Assembly: GCA_017562135.1 (NCBI GenBank)
Contig: QEYB01001046.1
Location: 4,340,001 to 4,404,000, forward strand
Source of the DNA: Dipylidium caninum
Taxonomy: Eukaryota; Platyhelminthes; Cestoda; Cyclophyllidea; Dipylidiidae
Direction of reading: 5' to 3'
Length of the DNA stretch: 64,000 nucleotides
Translations under genes and position numbers: made by a program
Notes under the pieces: generated by a model
Seen by the model: the letters and a program-made list of their open reading frames with translations, nothing else
Databases searched by the model: none
What the model was told of the DNA's origin: nothing
Part shown: piece by piece, positions 22,073 through 34,035 of the stretch
Layout of the letters: each line of letters begins with the position of its first letter
Numbering within the stretch: position 1 is the first letter of the stretch

Positions 22073-23869
22073 ATGAGCCACGTTCGACACGGGGGAGCTA
22101 AAGAAGTGGGTATTTCTCCTCGACAGGCTCTTCGTCTCTTCTCCATGATCCATCCTGGCGACAGAATTCTTGTCCACCTTTCTGGCGGGAAATCGTCAAT
22201 GGCCCTCCTTCACTGTTTGCACGCTTACCAGGATATACTGCAAGGAGAAAATCCCGATCCTGGCGGCAAAAGTGTCTTCCACATGGGAGCAGTGGTGGTG
22301 GCCCTTGCTTACGAGAACTATGATTTACTGCCCCTGGTTAATTATCTCAAGGCACTCAAAGTGACGCATTATTACGAAAAGCAAGGCAAGTTGAATGTCG
22401 CTTTGAAAGGGAGGTGATTATGACTGTGCCGATTTCTTCTAAAGCCCAGCTTGGAGTTAAAAGACGCCCCTTCTGCGTCAAAGCGCCCTGAGGATTGAAT
22501 TCTTATCTAATAGAACCGGTTATTGAAATATTTTGCAATAAAGTGGAATTGATGAGTCTGGGAAAGTGCTAACCTCACGCGCCACCCACCGGCCTCTCTT
22601 TCACCTGTAATGACACTTTTCAGACATGAGCAACTACTGCTCGCATTCACTGGACCTCTGTTCAAGTTTGAAGCAGAAAGCCATCTACACCGTTGCCAGG
22701 AAGTACGGGTATAATGTTCTGGCACTGGCTCAAAACCTCGATGAAATGGCCGCGAGGTGCGTCGAAAGACTACAAATTTCATATAACATGCTGCGACTAG
22801 TATGAAGATGATTAATTACCCTCTCACCTTTTCAGCTTCCTCTCGTCCGTTTTTAACAATGGCACCATCCAAACGATGGAGGCAAATGTTGAACTACAGT
22901 GAGGGCCGTCTTGCTTCCCTCTCCCCATCTCCCCCACTAGAGTTTATCGGGCTGAAGGGGCGCCTTTCGATGGGCATAAAATCTCATTTTGTTAGTTAAC
23001 CACACGATTAGTAGGTCTTACCCCTCGGCTCGTGTTGCTTCCTCTCTCCTTCCCTCGCTCTCGCGACGAAACCTTATTAGCCCCTTCATTATCTACGGCG
23101 TTTTGAATTTTCGCAGAGACCTTGGACTGCGTCTGATTCGTCCACTCGCATTCTGTCGGGAGAAGACGATAGCAACATTTGTAGAGACCGTAAGTTTGTA
23201 GGATTTACACTCTTCCGAAACCCGCGATAGCCTTTGAACTAACAAACTCCGAATGTCTGTGACGTGTCATTCACCATGAATACTATGTGTAGATGTGGGT
23301 GGTGAAGGCACCCATGACACCTGCCGACGAAGTGACAACTTCTTAAGTGACGCTTCGACACTTACGCCGGAAGCCCAGAAAGTGCCGACCGATTAGTTTC
23401 ACGGGGTCAGGGAGTAGTCAAGTGGTGAGTTCGCCTGCGGCGTGTACGAGAACCGCTTGCAGACCTTCCGGCCGGTGTGCCTTTTGAGCCAATACGGAAT
23501 CTGCTCCGCAGTAGCGCAGTGTTCGACGTGGAGTCAGGGGGCAGCAAATATGGGCCACCAGAAAAGTGCTCTTTCGAGCGTCAAGAAAGCCTTTGGAATG
23601 ACGCCCTCTTTAAATGGACAATAAACTTGGTTTAGGCCAAATTGCCAGTGATGAAGACGGTCTGCCCCATATGTGAGCAATCGAGATTGGAACAGACCAG
23701 GCTAAAAGAGATTCTTGCTGCAGAGGAGAGCTATAATCCGCACCTCTTCACCAGCATCACCAGCGCCATCTCGCCGCTGCTGCACCTCTCCTCGCAGTCC
23801 GACATCGTGCTCGAAACCGGCTCCGCCTCTCAGACGAAGTACGTCACCTGGACCAAATGTGAGAAGTGA
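22073..23869 (+). CDS. TtcA-like PP-loop ATPase (tRNA thiolation family), five exons
   Basis: PP-loop ATPases of the TtcA/YdaO type adenylate a tRNA base so that sulfur can be inserted. Exons 22073-22413, 22631-22756, 22836-22898, 23117-23189 and 23636-23869 give about 278 residues, ending CEK-stop. Markers: a GDRILVHLSGGKSSMALLH P-loop near residue 30, NVLALAQNLDEMAASFL, then LIRPLAFCREKTIATF, and VCPICEQSR, a late C-X2-C. The family P-loop is SGGxDS; here the Asp is replaced by Ser, and the usual central C-X2-C pair is reduced (CSHSLDLCSSL). Catalysis may be altered, or it may resemble the CTU2-type inactive partner. The first junction is the weakest: the listed acceptor (atgag|c) keeps frame but lacks a good polypyrimidine tract, while the better acceptor at 22623 does not fit the phase. 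The start at 22073 is the first ATG in frame and leaves a short N-terminus for the family. Confidence 0.82.
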
Positions 23870-26800
23870 TCGGCGTGATCAGCGTCAATGCCGCCGCCGA
23901 CAATCCAGCCGTCGCCGCCACTCCCTCAATGATTAGCTTCTAACGGCATCCCTACGGCTGTCCCTCGTAGTTCTATTACCGACAACCCAATATATCTCGC
24001 TTAACCTTGTGATTTTACATTTAACTTTGCAGTGAGTCTCTCGGTGTACAAGATCTCTAGGAAAGGGATAAAGACTGGTGCTTTGCCACGGAAATGTAGG
24101 GGAACCTTCGTGAAGAGAGTCTGCACGGATCGAAAGAGGTGGCATAGGCTTTCCGTGGAAAGGCCTATGCCTATGTAACGAGGGGCCCACAACCAGGCAG
24201 TGGGCATAGCATCTTGGGCTATGACAAAATGGCAGGGAAAGGGGGATCGAGGGGACACAAAAAATCTTTCATTGAAGAAGACTCCGCCAGCCTTGCCCTC
24301 ACTCCCCCATCGCAGTCAAGGGTTAATGCAGGAAAGCTTCGGCCGTAACCGGAGACTGCGTCTCCGTCTGCTCAATCAGGAAAGGAGTGGAGTGGATGCC
24401 GAGAGGAAGGCACTCGTCGGGTATTGCGATGTCAGCTGCACGGCGGTACTGTCGGCGGCACTGTCAGGTGCCAAATTTGACAATCTGCAGACCCATCACT
24501 TTAATGAGGAACATGGCGCAGCGGCTCATATGGAAAGGCAAAAGAGAATCAAAAATGGGCTCTAGATAAGCCATCCCTTGCCTCCGTTCAAACAGTTTCC
24601 ACTGCTTTTACTTCAGAAGCTGTTAGAATTCGTTAACTAGACGATTAGCTTAGAAGTGGCGCAGTTTTTTGCGGTTGATAGAGAAATCCGTTTCTTCCAG
24701 CCCCTACGTGACGCCTCGCGATTGACAAGAAGCTAACGTAGTCTGCGCTCCCACGATTCCCACACCAAAAGTTGCCGTGGGGAGCAGGTGAATGGTGCGG
24801 CGGGGAGTGATGAGTATCCGGCACTTGTCGAGCAACAGGATGAGCTCCAAATCCGCTCCCAGGAAGCGATTCATTTTATGGATTCTGTGATTTACCATAC
24901 AAGACTCCTCAGGCTCCTGCATCTTGTGGGAGCGAAGTGATAAAAGAGGGCTTGGGATAAACTCCTCGCTTGCCTAAGTCTGATGCATTTCCAGTTAAAA
25001 AGTTAAGCAAGAGTTATTGTCGTGTCAGTAAGAGGGAATAATTCTTCTCTCGGTTGCACCCTGTGGCGCCATGCGCTGGTGGATACCTGCCGGCGAAGGA
25101 GGTGTGCAGCCGCGAGGGGACGACGCTCACTGACAGGCTCAGAGGAAGACTCCCGGTGCCCCCGGCACTGAGCTCCGTGAGTTGGGACCTCACGGCTGTG
25201 GGAGCCCTGTGCGGCCAGCATCGACAACTGTAGAGGGCTTCTACTCAAATGAACACTTAGGTTCCTGTGGGAACACCACAAGAAGGCGTCTGTCTCGGCC
25301 TTCCCTATCCAGAAATCATTCCAATGAAAGCCTCGTGGATTGGATCGCAGACACACTTGTTCATTGTTTGGTTAGTTAGTTGGTAGCGTTCCTTACTGGT
25401 GTTTTGCATTGTTTGGCATTCTTTCCAGTGGTGGGACCGTTAAATTATGATGCAATCGCGGTCAGCTACTAGCCGCAGTGGTGCTCAACTGACGGAAATG
25501 GAGTTTTCCCATTTGTTGCTCCATGTGTACCAGTCTTTCTCCTATTCGGGTTTGGCTTATCCGCAAAAATGTATATGAGAGTTATTTTTCGTCTTGTGCA
25601 AAGTTGTATCAATCCTATGCATCACTTCATCCACCTGGATGCAGTTTTCCGCTCTCGTCTGCCATTGAGTCCCAAAGTCACATGAGGTACCTTATGCCGG
25701 AGACTGCGTTAACTCCGCGAAAATTGGAAAAATGCCACGGCAAACGTGTAAACAAGTGATGATAAGGTAAGATTCCCTGCGGCCGCCGTCGCCTGCCTTC
25801 ACTGAGGTGTGCGGTGGTGCCGAAAACGGAGGATTTGCGCTGCCTCATTTAAGTAGTCAATGCGACAACCCGTAAAAGAGCGCCTGTGAAGGGAGGTGAG
25901 AGCAATGGCGACTGCGACCCCACGACCACTGTATTTGAACTTCCAACCGCGGAAAGTCAACTCCTGCTATTAGTACCTGGCGGACGGCCACAAAAGGGGC
26001 CGAAATAGAAGCAGTTTAAGAGTTGAGAACTGGGCCCCTTTCTTGCGCGCCCAATTCGAAGTCTTTTTGGTCCTTTGGGCGGCTGCATGCATGAGGAGGG
26101 AAGAGGTTGGCTGCACAACCGTCTGTGACTCACACCCAGTCCCAAAGGATGGGCGATTACGACCTGGGTTGCCTGGATTAGTGGAACGACTATGTACGGC
26201 CGCAGGCATCTCTTCTAGGAGTGCAAATGGCGAGGAGTCGACGAATCGCCGCTCGGAGTGCGCAATTAGTTGGTCTCATCGTGGGCACCCGAATCCAGCC
26301 TGGTTGCTTCACAAACCCTCTAAGCCTGCAGTTCTATTCCATCTGACAAAAGACTTGTACGAGGGACTCGAAATACAGGCGTCATGATACCGCCGCTTTC
26401 TCCGATCTCCGCACAACTCTCCACCCACAAAACGTAGTTCACAATCCCTCTTCTCTCAGCCAAAGCAAATAAACGGCTTTAGTTACTCGACTCTACAATA
26501 AGACAGGCCTTAGTGATGAGCGGAAAGTGGCAGTGTGAGTGCTGTGAGAATGAAGAGTTAAAATGGGATCCCATCGTCATCGGAAATCAGCGGCCAAACA
26601 TGTCCGCCCTCAGCCCTATTACCGCAGCACGGTGCATTCCTCTGCACCGTCGGTCACTAGTCTGCCTCGCCCCGCCCTCAGCCTTCTCTTGCGTCAACCG
26701 CAAACCCCATTTTCAGTCCCGCATGCAGAACGAAGTAGGCTGCCCCATAGGCGAGGAATATCGTCCTTTGCAGGCATATTATGGGGATCTGACTCTGTCG

Positions 26801-29800
26801 TTATGCGCTGCGGCGCAGATTAGTGCCACCCATTAAATTACCCGTTGATCCGATTCGTCTTTCACTCAGAGCCAGGTGTTGGGAGGCATCTTCATAGCGG
26901 CGCAACAACGGAGGAGGCCGCGTCTCAATGCGGCTGGTGCTTAGGCTGTTCCCTTTGGTAAAGAGGCCCCACCATGCTCCCTCCAGAATGCTACCCGACT
27001 GCGATTTGATGCTCGAGGATGGCAATTCATAACTGTACTGGGTGTTTCCCTTCCAGGGGATCAACTTTTGCCGTCGCTTCAACGCCATCATAACTGTTAT
27101 TAAGTAGTTTAAACCCTGCACAAGTCTTCCAGCGCGCCGCATTTACAGCCCAGCCGAGGTTGTATGTAGGTTATTTGGAGGACGAGTTGACCACAGCCAG
27201 TCCACCTACTGACACTTACGCCAGACCTCATGCATTTCCGTGAGTGCTTTCTACAACTGTTTCATTCCTTCATCACATCGTTGTCGCGGACCACGTTGGG
27301 GTATTCACGGAGTTACTGCTCGGACGTAGTTGTATGCTTTGATGTGTTCCACCCCCACCCTCCTCCTCCGCCGCCTCCTCCTTCTCTTCTTCCTCCTCTC
27401 GCCCCACTGCCCCACTTCATAATGTAAACACTCGTCCATAAGGAAATGGAGGAGGTGAGAAGTGCATTCCTTTCCAAAAGAAGGCACCCCGCCATTTGTG
27501 ATCACTCCCGTCTATTTGTCATCCCAGTCTGTTCATGAATTTTGCAGCTCCCGTTAATCATTTATTTCGTTGCATCTTATTAACGCTGCATTCCCAGTCC
27601 AAAATTCGCCGGATGGGAATCATCTGCGGCGGCCTTATTCCCATGCACTTACGTTAATTTTTGCATGAACTACCAACGAAAGTTCTCTCATGTGTCATCG
27701 ACGCCCTGTTAGGCGGTGAACCGCCTCCGTCTGTCGCTCCGGACTGTCGTGAGACATTGTGGCCTTCGTTCTCTCGCGCCAGCCGCACTGGCTCCCATTG
27801 TCTGTGCAGTCCAACACAGGGCCTGCTGCCTTCGTCGCCTTATCGTACACGTTGGGAGAACCATCTTGCGAGAAGTGACTAGTAAATGTCATCCCTTTTT
27901 CACAGCCTAAATGTCCGCCAAACGAGGTGCAGACCATCTTCCCTGCATTTGTTTAGTGTTAACCAGGTGCTCCTCCTCTCCCCCTCCACGACGTCCTCTC
28001 CTACTTGTAGCCGCTACCGATTCTAATTACCCTCAACAGCTTGTTACGATGGCCTGGTAATGGGTTGCCAGGGCCCAACGAAGGGGTGGCCACGCAAACT
28101 CTAAGTGGGGCCTCCAAATGCCACGCTCGCGCGAGTCCACCCAACGTGGAGTTGGGCATTGTTCCCTGGTCACTCTCTCCGCTCTGCTCTGCTCTGCACC
28201 ATGGATTGACCCGAGTTGTCGGAAAAACCCGTTTTTGCGGTTCCACGCCATCGCCGAGGCATCTCGTCCTGCGGCCACCGCACCGCAGCGTCCTTTGAGA
28301 TTTTGGTCTTATAGTCATCACTGAAGTTCGCCTTATCAGTGTTCAGTTCTCACACCTTTTTTTCTCATCCGCACTCCTCTATTTGTTTATATTTGTCCAA
28401 TGTTTATGAGGGTTTTACATCTCATACCAATACCAACATGGTGTCTCTCGGAGCACCTAGAGTCCCCGATAAGGTCTGTGCAAGCTTAACTGCTTCCATG
28501 GTTTAAGAACAGTCTCGCAATCGTATGGTTTAAGCGTGAGTTGAATCTGCGGAGCACTTCCGTCCCCATTTTACTCTGTCCATTAAGGCTTTCTCGTTAC
28601 ATGTCAGTGTATAAGTGATGGCTTTCAAAATCTCCTCAACGCTGAAACTAAGGCGTGGGGCCACTCATCTTTTATGGCCCGTCGTAATGGTCTATTCCTA
28701 ACACATCTGGCATTTAGGTGTTTAACAAACACCATTCACGGGGTCGTTGAGTGTCCGACCGGGAGAACTCGTCCGCCTCCTCGAGATCACCTCTCACTCA
28801 GGCCGTCAGTCGGCCTGCATTTGCCTGTCCTGCTGACACCACTCTGTTGAATATCTTATTATCTTCGGTGGCATCATTTCTCACAATCGCGCAGTTTGTA
28901 TATCGCTCTATATAACATCAAACAGTGTGCCGTGCTTTTCCATGCAAGCTGGCTTGTTCTTCTTCATTAGGAGCCGCGTGATATTTGCTGTACCAAATAG
29001 GGGACTGACTTTTATAGACCTTCATTTTCTCTACCGCATTTCCTGCAAAAATCGGTGGGAAGCGAGAGAGATGGCCGAGAAGGAGGTGCGAGCCTCCTCT
29101 GGAATATAACGCCGCTACCCCTCTTTCTTAATGCCCAACCGCCAGGGCGTTCAGGTTAATTGGTCGGAGCTTCTCGAGTTGTCCAAGATATTATCCCAAG
29201 GCAGTTGAGTGCCGAATCTTCCTGCTGAGCAGTTCACCTACAATGTCCGGTAAGAGGGTATAAAAAGCCGGGAACCGTGTGCGGAGGGAAGCGCACATGG
29301 TGCTGCGCCTGCCGAAGCCTGGCGGCGCTCCGTGCGACGGTGACGCGCGGACGAGCACTCGGCCATAACATCGGCGCATGGGCGATTGGTGAAGAGCGGA
29401 TGGGCTATTTGGCCTCGGCGCTGTCGTCCTTCTAATCTTAGCTGGGCTATCAAATAACAATGCTGTACACTGGTGTTTCGTGAAAATGCCCACCACCCCG
29501 AATTCTCCCCTACCACACACCAGTCGCTTCGCTTAAGGAAGCATTTGACACCTTCCAAACGCTCTTACTGCCATTCTTTCCGCGTCCTCCCCTCGTGTCA
29601 TTTGTTTCGAGGCTTCCTTTCTTCCCGTGCATATTTCGAAATACGATCTTGAGTCGGATGCATTTGCAGTGTCATGAGAGATATAATATGCTTTTCCAAA
29701 CAGAAAATGGCCGTCTAGTCGCCTTAATAATTTGAGGACTCCAAGGTATCTCTTTTACAGAAGGTTTGTTATCGGAGGTTTAGTCACAAACAAAAGAATG

Positions 29801-30084
29801 GTTTTCCCATTCTGACCATTATGACACTGCTGCGTCCCTGATTATCTGACTGGTGCTACTCCAGCGCGGAAAGAAGCGTAAAATGGAGGCGAGGGACTAG
29901 CAGGCCCTGGCTGCCGACCGCCCTCCGACCCGCGTCTGGCGAGCGGGTTTGCAATCTGGATAGCGTCGTAATTAAGGTGTTTTGATGATTTACGAGTTAA
30001 GTTGAGGGTGAAACAACGATCTTTGCACACCTTTGAATCGTAAAATGCAAATAAACCCTTCGGCTTGGAGGTGAAAATGTGGCA

Positions 30085-30165
30085 GGCAGGCAAGCAGGCA
30101 GGCGGGGAGGGAAGGGAAGGGAAGGGAAGGGTAGAGGAGGGGAGGGGAGGGGAAGGGGCAGTTCT
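30085..30165 (+). repeat. Purine-rich GGGAA/GGCA tandem tract
   Basis: A run of GGCA units is followed by GGGAA and then GGGGA units, nearly free of C and T on this strand after the first units. The many closely spaced G runs could fold as a G-quadruplex or form triplex DNA. No gene is seen around it. Confidence 0.85.
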
Positions 30166-31192
30166 TGCCTCTTCAACACTCTTATCCCCGTATAATAAAT
30201 GACATTTGTTTCCTGTTTGGGCATCAACCGCACAGCTGATTGGTGTCGCTTTTCACTCATAAAAGTGTCCAGTAATAAAGCACTCAATGATGTCTCTCTC
30301 CAGTTTGAACAACTCACAGGAAGATGAGGAGGAGAAGGAGTAGGAGTAGGAGGAGGTGGTCGGACTGTTACACCCTTTCGTGTTCCCTTTTCCCTTTTCT
30401 ATGTACAGGCAGTGTAAAAAGGTACAATAATGAAGAGGATGAGTTCATCATGCTTGAAGAGGGAGGTGAATAGCTAGTAAGGGGAGAAGTGTATGAAAGA
30501 GGAAAGGTCCTCGTAATGCGTCGCCTGATCCCTTGGCGATCGTGAGGGGAGTTTCCGTGTGGTCAGCATCGTTGAGAAGGTGTGTTTGACCAGAACTTCT
30601 CCGCGCAGACGTCGCGATACCGGGGCCGACCGATGGGCTGCGACTTCCGGTATTTCGTTTTTCTGTCTCGAAACTACTTGTGTAGTGGCAGTGTCGCGGC
30701 AACATTTCCCTGAAGTAGTTCTGAATCAGCCTGACAGCATTTTGTGAGCAGTTTTTTTGAAGTACCGCAGATAAGCATCGAATCTTTTCCAATGTTGTCC
30801 TTAGAAATGGAAAACGCATTTTTCCTCATCGAAATGGACTGGAGTGCATGCATGTGGCAATCAGTGGAGAGCAAGTTTTTTTTGATGCATAATCGGAAAT
30901 TTTCACGCGTACGAATAGCACCTTCACTTGCTACCTGTGCAACGAATTTATTTCACAGCAAATACTGCGCTGCTTCGTGACGACAAATCCGTACCCACAA
31001 ACCTGTCCTTCTCCCATCCCGAAAAAGCCATCCAACCGATTTGTTACTATCGAAGTCAACAGTTTTTTTCCCGTATGCATTTACATACGTGTAAGCCCGA
31101 CTTGTTTTTTGTTCGAGTCGCCCACCCACCTCACTTTTTCAGGCCTATGTCTTCGTGCATGCTACCTACGAAGTAGTGCATTGGCTTTTTAG

Positions 31193-31386
31193 CAGAATAC
31201 CGCGACCTGGCATTTGACCAAGTCACTTCGCCTCTGTCCCCAGCCAAGACTTCAGCCCTCGCTTCCCCATCTGCGTCACTGGCCGCGCAGCAGGCTGCGG
31301 GGGTGGCGACTGCTGCGGTGCCAACGGCGATGGTGGCGGTGGCAGGTTCGGGGAGGAGGGGAAGGCGAAAGGATAAAGGACTTCAG
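31193..31386 (+). CDS. Possible exon of an unknown Ala/Ser-rich protein
   Basis: A stop-free frame between tttttag and cag|gtgcgc. It starts EYRDLAFDQVTSPLSPAKTS, continues as an Ala/Ser/Val-rich stretch with a Gln pair, and ends with the basic GRRGRRKDKGLQ. Codons show a strong G-first pattern typical of coding DNA. Low-complexity Ala-rich stretches followed by a basic cluster are common in transcription factors, but no DNA-binding domain is visible. I found no phase-compatible partner exon. The opposite strand is also open here, so this could be chance. Confidence 0.25.
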
Positions 31387-34035
31387 GTGCGCTCCATGCT
31401 GAACGGACGCATTTTACCGCCACCCCGTACGGCCTAGCAAAAGTGACCACGTCTTCGGTCCAACTGTCCAAGCACGGCCACTCAGCATGACAATAAACAC
31501 ACTTTAACATGATGGCGTTCTCCCAACACTTCTTTCCTCCCACCATCCTCCCCCAGTACCTGATGAATCCTCCCTCACTGCACATTGGAACTTAGTGAGG
31601 GTCACCAAAAGTTTGGCACCTGCCTGAATGTCGCAGGGCTTTCACCATTCGGACGCGTCTTGTAGACGAGCATAAGAAAGACAACAACCAAGGTCCGAGA
31701 TGTCACGGTTTCCGCACGTCTTCCGTTTTTCGGTTCAAATGGTCCAAATTCTGATCCATCGGGTGAAACATAGTAAGGGGAAAACAACCATTAAGAGTGA
31801 ATAGCCTCGTCTGCGCGTAGGCAACTCCATTTCGGTCCATCACCACATCTGTAGGAGGGAAACAAATGTGACGCTATCTGGCAGCAGGCACTCAGCCATC
31901 TAGAGGTTGATGCAGGAGCGACTGTTACTGCAGAAGCACAAGACTGCTTCTCGACAGTACTGATAATCACTCAAGCTTCGGGCATAAATAAAGGCTCACG
32001 ATGAAACTGTTGCCCACTTCATTAAGTTTTCCCCAAATGCTGGCGCCTAGGTTTCCTCATAAGGCAATAGGTCAACGCCGCGAAGGTAAAAACCGCTGAA
32101 GGGAAATTTTTTGCCCAGCCGTTCAACTTGGCAGGCTTACCAAGATGAACGCCGGGGGCGGAGAGATCGGCCAACTGATAGTCGCTAGAATAAATGCGAC
32201 TGGAGTGCAGCTGCCGGGAAAAGTGAGTGCAGCAAGGTGATTTGCCTCTGAAATTAACTACAACTCAACTCCTGTTTTGCAGCAACTTCCCGATTACATC
32301 TCCCGTGAACATCTGTGCGGTTTGAGTTAGTGCCTTGTGCGCCCGGACGGCACAAGTGCACGAAGGCCGGACCTGAGCTGGGCAACGCTGGCCTGACAAC
32401 CGCCTCCCAACGCTCCCAGCCTGACGCCCCGATAAGGGCGGTTGGAGGTTTCGCTGGGTAATGGGAAGCAAATTCATTACAATTTTCACATAAGATCAAG
32501 CGGACGTTTGCGGCTGGGGATACAGCTGTGTAAATGTAATGAAGACTAATGTCAGTCATTAGAGGTGAATTCGGTTCCTTTTAAGCACAATAAAAAAGCA
32601 GGTTGGAGGCGCAGGAATTCAGTATCAAATCACCAGAAGAGATTACTTAGGAAAGCAACCGTTGAAATTTGGGATACAAGTGGAAATACAGGCCTCCTAG
32701 CTTACTAGTTGCATTTAATGTGCTTAGAACTCTGAATTGGCGACCGGCTGTAGGTCGAGCAAACCTCCGTTTTGAGGGGAAGACCTCGTTCCTTAGGGCT
32801 CCTCTGCAAACATGTTTACGTATGTTATTTAACAGAATGCAGGCACTCGAGTGAGAGGAAGTGAAGGTTGGACGGCCGACCGTGGGATGTGCTTTGTTTC
32901 CAGTGTGAGACAATTTCTCTGGTGGAGTTCATTTGTCCCCAAGTGATGGGTGCTAAAGGACTGGTGCCGCAGTTCACGGCATTTTATTAGGCTGCAAACG
33001 AAATCGTCGCCTCCATCATCAACTCACCATATCGCTACTGCTGCGGCGTCGCCTAGTCCAAGGTGATTTTAGGAGGGAACCCATCAAGTGCCTTATCATA
33101 ATGGCTAGATTCAACACTATTAAGAGGTGAGACTTGGAGCCTTCCCACTTCTCCTCCCATCGCATCGCATCGCATTGTGTCGCGTCGCATCCCCTCCCTT
33201 GGTCCGTTCCATCCCTTCGCGCACCCGAGGAGTGAACCGCTTCGATGTCTACATCATGGGCTGCTTCTGCATCGCCCGGATGGATGAGTGAGTTGTGCGC
33301 AAAGAGGCAGCTCCATCATCGGGATGTGGGGTATTGCTATCTCTGCATACACAGCAACGCTTCAACCGGCTGTTTAGGGCAGCAAACGATTTTTAAGGCC
33401 GCTCTCACCCTATCCCAATCGCCCTCACCTGCCCTGTCTGGGCGCCTACATGCGGTATGCCATTACCACCTTCTTTTAACATCATCTTAACCGAAATTCG
33501 TGGGTTGGTTCACAAGGGATAACTTGTCTCCACTCGCGAAAGCAATTAGTTTGGACTTGACCAATGTCGATAGACCACCCCGGGTCCCGCGGGCTGCAAC
33601 ACTTTGGGGGAGATTAGCCACGAAATGGCCTCGTCAGGCCAAAAAATCTGTCGCAGTAGCTTGAGGAGAGACTTATTTTATACCAAATGAGGAAGTTGTC
33701 TTCACACTCATATGAAAACGTGGGAAGATGTCAGCGAAATCCACTACAAACACTACTCTTTGCCATTCGGATCAGGCACATGATTGAAATGAGTCGAAAA
33801 CTTTAATGTAATTGTTGGCTCGATCAGTCAGATTCAATTTAGGGTGACAGTAAACTTTAATCTGATATGCGTCAATTTGTCACACCTGGCCTTCGCCTCG
33901 ATGCTGTTACAGCCACTTATCGAAGCAAATAAGGACACAATACGACATGAATGTCGCCAGCACAGATTTTCCTTCGCGAACGATGGCTATGCGGCGTTTG
34001 CACGCTACTGTGCACCCCCGTCCTGCAGTCCAGCT

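Larger units (their letters stand above)
23870..34035. other. 10-kb GC-rich stretch; only isolated exon-like segments
   Basis: No recognised gene. Three plus-strand segments look like exons because a stop-free frame is bounded by splice sites: 27170-27239 (acceptor gtatgtag, donor cc|gtgagt), 31193-31386 (acceptor tttttag, donor cag|gtgcgc) and 33233-33287 (donor ga|gtgagt). Their phases do not connect directly, so extra exons would be needed if they belong to one gene. Low-complexity DNA is frequent: pyrimidine repeats at about 27350-27410, purine repeats at 30080-30165 and 30325-30360, and an ATCGC-type repeat at 33160-33190. Confidence 0.35.
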
